64,000 bases of DNA from an uncultured Flavobacteriales bacterium. GTDB taxonomy: Bacteria; Bacteroidota; Bacteroidia; Flavobacteriales_D; Crocinitomicaceae. Positions 17,847 to 26,605 of this stretch are shown piece after piece (within the stretch, counting starts at the first letter, position 1; every line of letters starts with the position of its first letter). The notes beneath the pieces are model-generated. The model was not told the origin of the DNA, searched no databases, and saw only the letters and a program-made list of their open reading frames with translations. The stretch lies in contig CALEIK010000024.1 of assembly GCA_937876195.1 (NCBI GenBank), positions 186,001 to 250,000 of the forward strand. Direction: 5' to 3'. Position numbers and translations under genes: made by a program.

Positions 17847-19079
17847 ATGCGTTGGGTAAAAAAGGAACAAGACGAAATCAAATCGTACATTTTTAATGCG
17901 TTGAACAACAACAAAAATTATGTCAAGGAGAAGGTACTTGGAATTCCTGCTTCGTACCTAGATTCAAAAGTTTTTTCTCAGGACAATGCGATATTGAAGG
18001 ACGCACCGTATTTGTCTGTATTGGTCAATAATCCAAACCACATTGGATGTCACACCTTGGATGCTTCCGAAAGTTTCTTTTCTGGAACGCAAGCGATAGA
18101 ACGGGAAGTGATTTCCTTCACTGCCAATGATATTTTAAAAGGCGAAGGTGAATTTGATGGTTACATTGCCTCTGGCGGAACGGAAGCGAACATTCAAGCC
18201 ATTTGGATTTACCGCAATTACTTTATTCAGCGCTACAATGCACGCCACGACCAGATTTGCATTTTATGCAGTGAGGATTCACATTACTCGATGGACAAAG
18301 CAGCCAACTTGTTGAATGTACGTATATACAAAGCCGATGTCGATACTGATAGTCGCGCTTTATCTGGTGTAGATGTTGAAATTACCGTGGAAACTGCGTT
18401 GGATGAAGGCGTGAAATACTTCATTGTTGTTGCAAATATGATGACGACTATGTTTGGCTCTGTGGATGATTACAACCTCTTCACGGATGCCTTAGTCGCT
18501 AGGAATTGTCACTTTAGACTGCACGTCGATGCTGCGTACGGTGGTTTTTATTACCCTTTTTCAAATCCAAACAATGAATTGAATTTTGCCAACGAGCATG
18601 TCACCTCCATCACATTGGATGCACACAAAATGGCGCAAGCTCCATACGGAACGGGAATTTTCCTAATTCGAAAAGGGTTTATGGGCTATGCAACGACCAA
18701 AGAAGCCAGCTACGTCAAAGGAGACGACAGCACATTGATTGGGAGTCGCTCAGGTGCAAATGCAGTTGCCGTTTGGATGATCCTCTCAAAGTATGGACCG
18801 AACGAATGGACTGAAAAAATCGTTGTTTTACAAAACCGAACGTCGTGGTTGTGCAAGCAATTGGATGAATTGGCCATTGATTATTACAGGAATCCATTTA
18901 GCAACATTATTGCCATTCGCAGCACATTCATTTCGCCAGATTTGGCGCAGAGATACGGATTGGTTCCCGATAATCACAACAATCCAGAATGGTACAAGAT
19001 TGTGGTCATGGATCACGTGTCCATCGAAAAGGTGGAACCGCTGATTCAAGAGTTAGCGCTACCGAGTTTGCAGGACTGA
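17847..19079 (+). CDS. Group II PLP-dependent amino acid decarboxylase
   Basis: A 410-residue fold-type I PLP enzyme. The motifs are GGTEANIQAIW (cofactor phosphate), HVDAAYGGF (Asp that holds the pyridine N) and TLDAHKMAQAPYGTG with the Schiff-base Lys 261. It belongs to the decarboxylase group that includes histidine, tyrosine and glutamate enzymes; the amino acid cannot be decided by eye. ATG at 17847 is preferred over the upstream start at 17808. An inverted repeat TAGGTT-ga-AACCTA (17804-17817) just upstream could be an operator. The next gene is separate by about 100 bp. Confidence 0.82.
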   Translation: MRWVKKEQDEIKSYIFNALNNNKNYVKEKVLGIPASYLDSKVFSQDNAILKDAPYLSVLVNNPNHIGCHTLDASESFFSGTQAIEREVISFTANDILKGEGEFDGYIASGGTEANIQAIWIYRNYFIQRYNARHDQICILCSEDSHYSMDKAANLLNVRIYKADVDTDSRALSGVDVEITVETALDEGVKYFIVVANMMTTMFGSVDDYNLFTDALVARNCHFRLHVDAAYGGFYYPFSNPNNELNFANEHVTSITLDAHKMAQAPYGTGIFLIRKGFMGYATTKEASYVKGDDSTLIGSRSGANAVAVWMILSKYGPNEWTEKIVVLQNRTSWLCKQLDELAIDYYRNPFSNIIAIRSTFISPDLAQRYGLVPDNHNNPEWYKIVVMDHVSIEKVEPLIQELALPSLQD

Positions 19080-19175
19080 ATCAACACAGTGTTTTGAATT
19101 TATTCAGGTTTACGAAGAAAACCCAAGATCTTGGCAAGGTTTTAGCGGCATTTTCGCTGTAGTATCTAAGATTTT

Positions 19176-21803
19176 ATGAATAAACAATTCAAGCTTTTTG
19201 TAGCAGTCATCGTTTTATGGTGCACGCAACCGCTGTTTGCGCAAGTTTGGAGCGATAGTTTATCCATATATTTTAAGCCGTATGAAAATCATACGCTGGC
19301 CTTTGATGAACAAATACCCAGTAAAAAAGTCAGTCAACTGCCAATTCAGCACCTTGCCATAGAGAAAAGCGCACAATCAAAGGTTCTTTTTGTGGTGAAT
19401 GATTCATCCAGACGAAATTTTTCAAAATGGAAATTTAGCGCTGATTTTAGCGAAGAGCTCCTTTCTTTTCAGCGAATCAATGATTCTACTTTTTCCGTTC
19501 AGTTACCCGAGAACACGATTAGTTACACTGTGACTGCATTTTATGCTTCCACGCCAATTATTCAGATGGAAGTGATTCCGCTAGAGCAGAAATCCGTGGA
19601 TGTCGTTCTAGTTCCGTTGGTCAATCGCTCCATCAACGCTGATGCGCTTCAGTCTGAACTGACTAAAATCTACCAACAAGCCAATGTGTCATTTAGTGTT
19701 TCGGTGTTTCCGACGTTCCGAACGGAAGAATATAATTCAAAGACACAATTTGCCAATCCCATCTTGGAACACAAAAGGTACACCCAGCAAATGCGTTCGT
19801 TGAGAGATGCTTTTTTTAAGGCAAACAAAAAATTAAATAAATCTGCCTATTATGTGTTTGTAGTCGATGGTTTTCTTGACACTACGTTAACTGCATATAT
19901 GCCCAGGAATAAAGCATTTGCACTGGTTAAGCACACCAATTCTTCACAGTTTTATTACACGATTGCACGTGAACTGGGATTTGGAGCAGGTTCATTCTCA
20001 CCATTTTCTGAAAAGGAAGGTGTACTGTTGGGAACCACACAGAATGTAATGGACACCACTGGAGGTTATGGCCTCAACGCCGAGCAATGGCAATTGTTAC
20101 AACAGAGCTCTCAGAGTTTTCAATTTTACGATGAAGATGAAAATGTGCGTACCAATAACGGCCTGGTCGCGTATTATTTTTGGGAAGAGGATAAGGATGG
20201 TTTTATTCAACTTGATGGGAGGCATCCGCTTGCTACAATTCATCGTCCGTACAAAAAAAATTACCGCTCTTACCACTTAAACATTGAAGATTATTTCTTT
20301 CAAACTCTTTTTAAAGTATTCGGGTACCGCATTAGTTTGTGGCATATGATTGGCCTTTTTAGTGTGGTACTGTTATGGTGGTTCACAAGAAGGTACTTAA
20401 AGCGCAAAATGACAAGACCAGGGAACGTAAAAAATTACTGGAGGTTTCCTGTGAAAGTGGTGTCCTTGTTTAGTTTCTCACTTCTTTATGTCTTGCTATT
20501 CATGTGGCTGAATGCACAGTTGACAAAGTATGAAGTCCGCAGCGGGAAGATTAAGGATTTCAAAAATTTCTCCTATACACAGGTTAGAAAGTCCATTTTA
20601 AGCAATAAGGAACTTGCACATGAAAATGAAGATGCATTGACCTCTCAATTGATGATCAAGCGCCAAGAAGATTGGTACTTTAAGGAACGAAAACACGTGC
20701 TCTATTTTTCTGTTTATCAGGATGAGAATAAAAATTGGAGTCGCGCTAAATTTAGTCACGATGCCGATAGTCTAATTCTCTCTACTGAGAATTTTAGAGA
20801 ACTTGCAGAAAGTCACTACATCGTCTACAATTATGTGGACAGTATAGGGGAATATGCCAAGCAGCGTGTGTTTAATCATGTCGGGATAGAGATCACTAAA
20901 AAACTAGCGGTAGTTGATGATGCAAAACGTGTATTGGTCTTTGTCAATGGATATCGCCCAACATCAATTGGAAAAACTTTTGAGGACAATTTTGCCGACA
21001 TTCAAAAATATGGATTAGAGCACCCAGATTCCAAAAATTTGATTTATGAGTTTGATCGTTATGACTATTGGCGTCCATGGCGAGAGATTGATTTGTTGTT
21101 TCAGAAGCGGATCAATCCCACGGTGACTTATTATGCGGATGGACATCATTCGGTAAGCACCTCCAATCATAGATCGTTGATAAAATTCTCTTCAAATTCT
21201 AGAATTTATCCGAAGCGATGTGCGGATTTAAATAATCACACATGTCATAAAACCGAAATTTCTGTGTCTGGCGTCTTCGGTTCTACTTCAACCGTTGAAA
21301 CAAAGGCACTATTGGCGACGGATCCAAACGAAAAGGGATTTAATTACCGAAAAAATCAGGGGAAAATTGCAGGAAAAAATCTCTTGATGATGCTCAATGA
21401 ATTTCCAAGTAGAATTATGAATGATACACTTTACCTTGTAGCGCACAGCATGGGATATGCCTATTCGATTGGAATGCTTGATGAGCTCAGAGGCAAAATT
21501 AATTTTGGTGCGTTTTATATCATCGCTCCAGAAAACGCGGAAAGTGGAACGGTTAATTTGGATGAATGGAGACATGTTTGGCACTATGGAAGTAATCTTA
21601 TCGGCACCTATCCCGACTACCCTTGTTTGCAAGATGGTGTTGCTCCACAATCGAAAGTAGATGGGCTCGGTCGCAAAGAAATGGTATTTATTCCTTCAAC
21701 TCTTGCTCCGCAAATGGGGTATTTTGATTCACATTTTATTGGTTATTACACATGGATTTTTGATATCCAGCAAAATCACAAAGGTCATATCCTTCAGCGC
21801 TAA
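19176..21803 (+). CDS. Degenerate metzincin-like domain fused to a membrane alpha/beta hydrolase
   Basis: An 875-residue protein with a signal peptide (cleavage near LFAQ). Residues about 140-310 look like a metzincin protease: IARELGFGAGSF at 263-274, NVMD (Met-turn, 290-293), then GLNAEQWQLL. The usual zinc ligands are lost: HELGH is RELGF (265-269), so both histidines are changed, and no third His follows; Glu 266 is kept. Two membrane helices lie at about 390-404 and 424-446. The C-terminal part is an alpha/beta hydrolase, with the strand VLVFVNGYRPTS (586-597) and nucleophile elbow AHSMG, Ser 758. No family name is known to me for this combination. Its 3' end abuts an opposite gene. Confidence 0.7.
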   Translation: MNKQFKLFVAVIVLWCTQPLFAQVWSDSLSIYFKPYENHTLAFDEQIPSKKVSQLPIQHLAIEKSAQSKVLFVVNDSSRRNFSKWKFSADFSEELLSFQRINDSTFSVQLPENTISYTVTAFYASTPIIQMEVIPLEQKSVDVVLVPLVNRSINADALQSELTKIYQQANVSFSVSVFPTFRTEEYNSKTQFANPILEHKRYTQQMRSLRDAFFKANKKLNKSAYYVFVVDGFLDTTLTAYMPRNKAFALVKHTNSSQFYYTIARELGFGAGSFSPFSEKEGVLLGTTQNVMDTTGGYGLNAEQWQLLQQSSQSFQFYDEDENVRTNNGLVAYYFWEEDKDGFIQLDGRHPLATIHRPYKKNYRSYHLNIEDYFFQTLFKVFGYRISLWHMIGLFSVVLLWWFTRRYLKRKMTRPGNVKNYWRFPVKVVSLFSFSLLYVLLFMWLNAQLTKYEVRSGKIKDFKNFSYTQVRKSILSNKELAHENEDALTSQLMIKRQEDWYFKERKHVLYFSVYQDENKNWSRAKFSHDADSLILSTENFRELAESHYIVYNYVDSIGEYAKQRVFNHVGIEITKKLAVVDDAKRVLVFVNGYRPTSIGKTFEDNFADIQKYGLEHPDSKNLIYEFDRYDYWRPWREIDLLFQKRINPTVTYYADGHHSVSTSNHRSLIKFSSNSRIYPKRCADLNNHTCHKTEISVSGVFGSTSTVETKALLATDPNEKGFNYRKNQGKIAGKNLLMMLNEFPSRIMNDTLYLVAHSMGYAYSIGMLDELRGKINFGAFYIIAPENAESGTVNLDEWRHVWHYGSNLIGTYPDYPCLQDGVAPQSKVDGLGRKEMVFIPSTLAPQMGYFDSHFIGYYTWIFDIQQNHKGHILQR

Positions 21804-22226
21804 TTAAGCTTGTACTGATTTAATCCATTCCACTGCTTTTTCCAAAGAATAGAAAATTCGTGTAGGCATTTTTGGTCGATTGAATTTAAGGTAGAAATCC
21901 GTCACAATTTTTTGCGCCCAGTTTCGAATAACGATGGCATCGCAGTATGTATAGTGGTTTCCGCTTGTGTCTGCAGCCCATTCTCTCACTTCAGGATCAA
22001 CATCTGAAAATGACCCGAATTGATAAATATTGTAGAATCTACCGCCGCCATGCTTGTCTAAAAAAGCATAGCCGATTTGAGTGATTTCCTTGCCGATTCT
22101 GGTGTCAGGGGGAACGATTACATGAAATATCCGATTATCGTACAACCGAAAAATAACACCGTCGTTGTTCTGTTCTGCGATGAGTGCCGCATCAAAAAAG
22201 TCGGTATTATCCTTTTTTAGAATCAT
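21804..22226 (-). CDS. DUF7793-like (STAS/SEC14-like) protein
   Basis: A 140-residue protein. The pattern DGVIFRLYDNRIFHVIVPP, then FLDKHGGGRFYNIYQFG, a central SGNHYTYCDAIVIRNW and ending YLKFNRPKMPTRIFYSLEKAVEW, follows a family common in Bacteroidota that resembles STAS/SEC14 folds. Function unknown. It stops one base after the large hydrolase gene (convergent) and is divergent from paaZ, with 39 bp between the start codons. Confidence 0.6.
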   Translation of the reverse strand: MILKKDNTDFFDAALIAEQNNDGVIFRLYDNRIFHVIVPPDTRIGKEITQIGYAFLDKHGGGRFYNIYQFGSFSDVDPEVREWAADTSGNHYTYCDAIVIRNWAQKIVTDFYLKFNRPKMPTRIFYSLEKAVEWIKSVQA

Positions 22227-22265
22227 GGAATAATGGCTATATTAGCAATCATAAATATACAAAAA

Positions 22266-24317
22266 ATGCAACGATACCAAAGTTATATTCAAGGAAAATG
22301 GTTTGACGGCCAGGGAGTTGAGACGAACCTGTACAACGCAATTACCGGTGAACAATTCGGAGAAACCTCTAGTGTAGGAATTGATTACGAAGCCGTACTT
22401 GAATATGGAAGAAAAGTAGGGGGAGAGAAGTTGCGCAAAATGACATTTCAGGAACGAGGACGTATGTTAAAAGCGTTGGCGTTTCATTTATTGGAGAAGA
22501 AGAACAAATATTATGAGGTGAGTGCTTGGTCAGGAGCGACAAAAGTTGATTCTTGGATCGATATTGAAGGAGGAATTGGAAATTTATTTGCCAATGCTTC
22601 TTTGCGGAGACAATTTCCAGATTTACCGTACAACGTAGATGGTGTTGCAGCACCACTTTCAAAGGAAGGTTCGTTTATAGGTCATCACATTATGGTGCCG
22701 AAACGAGGAGTAGCTGTCCACATCAACGCGTTTAACTTCCCGATTTGGGGAATGCTTGAGAAAATTGCGGTGAACTTAATGGCAGGAGTCCCAGCATTGG
22801 TGAAACCTTCTGAATATACGTGCTATTTGACCGAGGTAATGGTACGCGATATCATCGATTCGAAAATATTACCGGAAGGCTCGTTGCAGTTGATTTGTGG
22901 ACTGGGGCGTGGAATTATCGACCATGTAACATCGGAGGATGTGGTCACTTTTACAGGTTCTGCACACACAGGAAAGGTATTGAAAGGATTGCCACGCATC
23001 GTTCAAGAAAGTGTTCCATTTAATTTGGAAGCAGATTCATTAAATGCAACAATTTTGGGGCAACATGCAGTGCCAGGAACCGTGGAGTTTGATTTGTTCA
23101 TCAAGGAAACTGTGAAGGAGATTACCATTAAGGCAGGTCAGAAATGTACGGCGGTGCGAAGAATAATTGTTCCAGAAAATTTGATTGGAGAAGTACAAGA
23201 AGGCATTGCTGCAAGATTGGCTTCTACAAAGATTGGCGATCCAAGTCAAGAAGGAGTGCGAATGGGCGCATTAGCAACGCGTTTGCAAGTAGACCGTGTG
23301 AGAGAAAGTGTTGAGACGTTGGCGAAATCACAAGCGATTGTCTACGGCAATTTGGACAAGTTTGATGTCATCGGAGCAGATAAAGACAAAGGAGCATTCT
23401 TTTCACCCATTTTGTTTAGAAATGACGATCCGTTTACCAAAACTGATGTGCATAACATCGAAGCATTCGGTCCAGTTTCAACGATTATGCCGTACAAGAA
23501 TTTAGACGATGCCATTGAATTGTCCCGCATGGGGAAAGGTTCATTGGTTTCGTCAATTGTCACGCCCAATGACGATGAAGCAAAAGAGTATGTGATTGGC
23601 GCAGCAAGTATGCACGGTCGAATTTTGGTGCTCAACAAAGATTGTGCGAAGGAAAGTACAGGTCACGGATCTCCTATGCCTTTGTTGACGCATGGTGGAC
23701 CAGGTCGTGCCGGTGGTGGAGAAGAAATGGGTGGAAAACGTGGTGTTCTGCATTACATGCAACGAACTGCGATTCAAGGTCACCCAACAACAATTACACG
23801 TATCACAGAACAGTTTCAAGTGGGCGCGGAAATGCCCGAAGCGAATCCACACGTGTTCAGACAACATTTTGAGGAATTAATCATTGGAGATACAGTTTTT
23901 ACGCACAAGCACACAGTGACAGAAGCAGATATCGTCAATTTTGCGAACGTTTCTGGTGATAACTTCTATGCACACATGGATGCGACGTCTTTGGATGGAA
24001 CGATTTTCGAACAGCGTGTTGCACATGGCTATTTCTTGTTATCGAAAGCAGCTGGATTGTTCGTAGACCCTAAGAAAGGTCCCGTTCTGTTGAACTATGG
24101 AGTGGAGGAAGCGAGATTTACAAAGCCCGTTTATCCTGGAGCAACGATTGGCGTGCGTTTTACGGTTAAGGAAAAGATTGATCAGGAGAAAAAGGACGAA
24201 AACGATATCGCCAAGGGAATTGTCAAATTTTTAGTCGATGTGTACGATGAAACAGGAGAGACCGTTGCACTAGCGACTATTTTGACGATGGTGAAAAAAT
24301 TGGATCAATCCACTTAA
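22266..24317 (+). CDS. paaZ: Bifunctional aldehyde dehydrogenase / enoyl-CoA hydratase PaaZ
   Basis: A 683-residue protein joining an ALDH domain (about 1-520) and a MaoC hot-dog hydratase domain (about 540-683). Active-site motifs are GQKCTAVRR (Cys 294), NLEADSL (Glu 255) and, in MaoC, FANVSGDNFYAHMD. In the phenylacetate pathway PaaZ opens the oxepin-CoA ring and oxidises the aldehyde. The length is close to that of E. coli PaaZ (681). ATG at 22266 is preferred over TTG/ATG further upstream. No other paa genes are in the window, so a different substrate or a scattered pathway is possible. Confidence 0.9.
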   Translation: MQRYQSYIQGKWFDGQGVETNLYNAITGEQFGETSSVGIDYEAVLEYGRKVGGEKLRKMTFQERGRMLKALAFHLLEKKNKYYEVSAWSGATKVDSWIDIEGGIGNLFANASLRRQFPDLPYNVDGVAAPLSKEGSFIGHHIMVPKRGVAVHINAFNFPIWGMLEKIAVNLMAGVPALVKPSEYTCYLTEVMVRDIIDSKILPEGSLQLICGLGRGIIDHVTSEDVVTFTGSAHTGKVLKGLPRIVQESVPFNLEADSLNATILGQHAVPGTVEFDLFIKETVKEITIKAGQKCTAVRRIIVPENLIGEVQEGIAARLASTKIGDPSQEGVRMGALATRLQVDRVRESVETLAKSQAIVYGNLDKFDVIGADKDKGAFFSPILFRNDDPFTKTDVHNIEAFGPVSTIMPYKNLDDAIELSRMGKGSLVSSIVTPNDDEAKEYVIGAASMHGRILVLNKDCAKESTGHGSPMPLLTHGGPGRAGGGEEMGGKRGVLHYMQRTAIQGHPTTITRITEQFQVGAEMPEANPHVFRQHFEELIIGDTVFTHKHTVTEADIVNFANVSGDNFYAHMDATSLDGTIFEQRVAHGYFLLSKAAGLFVDPKKGPVLLNYGVEEARFTKPVYPGATIGVRFTVKEKIDQEKKDENDIAKGIVKFLVDVYDETGETVALATILTMVKKLDQST

Positions 24318-24329
24318 AATCAATAAATT

Positions 24330-25784
24330 ATGAAAACAGCAATTTTAGTACTAGCATTAATCATTTCAGCGCAAGTATTTGCACAAAGTGTAATATTTTG
24401 GGAACCTGAAATTGCAGTGTCAGATGGTTTTACCTATGGAAATTTTAGACCAAGAGCAACAGTGGTTGACGGAGATGTACCAGTTGTCATTTATGGTAAA
24501 TCTGGGAGTGACAATTTATTCATTTCACGTTGGAATGGAAGTGGATTTGATGCGCCTGTGGCGATTTTACCTAACGGAACTTCGGCCTATCTAGCAGATT
24601 GGACAGGTCCAGATATTGCGTCCAAAGGAGATACTGTTATCGCTGTATTTAAGCTCAACCCTATGGAATCAGGAAATATTTATTCTGTTCGATCAGTAGA
24701 TGGAGGCGTTACTTTTTCGGATACCATTCGCGTAAATAGTGATGAAACTGGAAATCCATGGTTGCCCTCAATGTCCATTGATCAAGATGGAAACCCTGTA
24801 GTTGCGCACATGACGCATGATGGTGCTTGGACGGATCCTAGATATGTGATTGTTAACTCAGTCGATGCAGGAGTGACGTACACGAATCAAATGGAAATCA
24901 TCAACGTATCAGGAGAAGCCTGTGATTGTTGTCCTGCAGAAATGATCGTGGACAATCAACGTCATCTTTTGTTGTTTAGAAATAATGACGGAAATATACG
25001 TGACATTCATGGTGTGCTTTCCTTGGATGGGGGATCGACTTATCCGTTCCAGGAGAATTTAGATCAGTTGAATTGGAGTATTGCTGGATGTCCAGCTACA
25101 GGACCTCATGGTGTTTTCATAGGAGATGAATTAATCACCGCATACACAAGCGGAGCCGAAGGAGCTTTTAAAGTGTATCTTTCATCATCAAACGTGTCGT
25201 CAGCATTAACGTATAACAGTAGAACTCCAATGGCACCTGCACAATTGGCAAGTGACACTCAAAATTATCCGCGCATTTCAACGTCCAATGACACGACGGT
25301 TATGGTATGGGCGGAAAGAGAAACTGGGAATACTGAGATTTTTTATTCCTTGGCATTAACTGCGGCAAACGCTGTAGATAGTCTGACAGGAAATAAATGG
25401 AAAGCCAATATAACAACAACGGGAGTGCAAACAACCCCAGAAATTATCTACAAGAATGGATTTGTACACTTGTTTTATTCGGACAAATTTTCTGGTGATG
25501 TGATCTATCGTCGAGGTGTCATTAATTCCTTGCTTTCCGTTTCAGAATTGACAAAAGAAGATGCCATTTTCCCCAATCCAAGTTCTGATGGTTTTGTCCG
25601 ATTGAATCAAGTTGGGAGTGTAGTTTCTGTGACGAATACGTTAGGGGGAAATGTCGAATTTTCCACGTCATCAGACAACACAGGGCTAGAGCTGCAAATA
25701 GTGAGACCTGTGAAGGGAATCTACTTTGTCTCTTATATTCACTCAAATGGACAACAGTATACAGAGAAGTTGTTGATGCATTGA
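24330..25784 (+). CDS. Secreted BNR-type beta-propeller with T9SS type A sorting domain
   Basis: A 484-residue protein with a signal peptide (ISAQVFAQ). The body has sialidase-like BNR repeats (SVDGGVTFSDTIRV, SVDAGVTYTNQME, LSLDGGSTYP) arranged as a propeller. A T9SS type A C-terminal domain follows at about 410-484, with the typical IFPNPSSDG start and GIYFVSYIHSNGQQYTEKLL end. It is secreted or bound to the surface; activity cannot be assigned. The start is 12 bp after paaZ. Confidence 0.85.
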   Translation: MKTAILVLALIISAQVFAQSVIFWEPEIAVSDGFTYGNFRPRATVVDGDVPVVIYGKSGSDNLFISRWNGSGFDAPVAILPNGTSAYLADWTGPDIASKGDTVIAVFKLNPMESGNIYSVRSVDGGVTFSDTIRVNSDETGNPWLPSMSIDQDGNPVVAHMTHDGAWTDPRYVIVNSVDAGVTYTNQMEIINVSGEACDCCPAEMIVDNQRHLLLFRNNDGNIRDIHGVLSLDGGSTYPFQENLDQLNWSIAGCPATGPHGVFIGDELITAYTSGAEGAFKVYLSSSNVSSALTYNSRTPMAPAQLASDTQNYPRISTSNDTTVMVWAERETGNTEIFYSLALTAANAVDSLTGNKWKANITTTGVQTTPEIIYKNGFVHLFYSDKFSGDVIYRRGVINSLLSVSELTKEDAIFPNPSSDGFVRLNQVGSVVSVTNTLGGNVEFSTSSDNTGLELQIVRPVKGIYFVSYIHSNGQQYTEKLLMH

Positions 25785-25833
25785 TGTAATTTTTCGGACT
25801 TAGTTACTTATATCTATATTGAATAGAGATTTT

Positions 25834-26472
25834 ATGAGAACTACTTCCATGCTTCTTCTTTTTCTACTAATTAAGGTAAGTCTATTTGCGCAAGAACTTC
25901 CTGTAGTTAGTGAACCACCAACTGATACCCTGTACAGGTGGTATGGTAATTTAGTACAATTGAAATTGGATCTATACGATTACAACGAATACATGATTTC
26001 TTGTGAGCATTGTGAGATCTCGTTGGAAGATAGGAATGGTGAAAAATTGGCACCGAATAACTTCATAATCAAACTAGGTTGGGAGTTAGAAGAAAATTAT
26101 TTGGACCTAAACCTATGGGATCGATCTCAACCCAATGTTGTGTTAAAAACGTTTCATTTTAACGTAGTTAACCCTCCTTTGACGGAAGTGTATTTGGATG
26201 GTATTCCATCCGGAGGAACATGCAGCCGTACACCAAAGAAATTCACTGCAAAACTTCCTGAAGAAGCTCCAATTCTCATGTATAACGATATCGATATTTG
26301 GCAAATGATTATTGATGAGAAAATCGTGTACGGTGATGGCGATGAGCTCAACGATTACGCACATTCGATTTTAGCTAATTTACCGTCTGGCAAGAAAATA
26401 GAATTTAAGTGCCGAGCAACTGATCAGGATGGAATAAGTCGTTATCTCCATGCTGAATTCACACTGGAATAG
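25834..26472 (+). CDS. Exported protein with possible GldM-C-like domain
   Basis: A 212-residue protein with a signal peptide (LLIKVSLFAQ). The mature part shows Ig-like beta strands (YDYNEYMISCEHCEISLED, DLNLWDRSQPNVVLKTF), and its second half (FHFNVVNPPLTEVYLDG to FTLE) resembles GldM C-terminal repeats, as found in small Bacteroidota proteins near secreted cargo. That likeness is by eye and weak. ATG at 25834 is preferred over TTG at 25819. It sits between a T9SS substrate and an outer-membrane protein. Confidence 0.45.
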   Translation: MRTTSMLLLFLLIKVSLFAQELPVVSEPPTDTLYRWYGNLVQLKLDLYDYNEYMISCEHCEISLEDRNGEKLAPNNFIIKLGWELEENYLDLNLWDRSQPNVVLKTFHFNVVNPPLTEVYLDGIPSGGTCSRTPKKFTAKLPEEAPILMYNDIDIWQMIIDEKIVYGDGDELNDYAHSILANLPSGKKIEFKCRATDQDGISRYLHAEFTLE

Positions 26473-26605
26473 CATTTTTACCTATTTTAGCGTTCAAATC
26501 AATTCACAGCGATTTAAATGTGCACTTCTATTGTAACTTATTTCATGGATTTAAGTCTAACAATCGAAAAGCGATAAAAAGGATTTGAAGCTAAAATAAA
26601 ACAAC

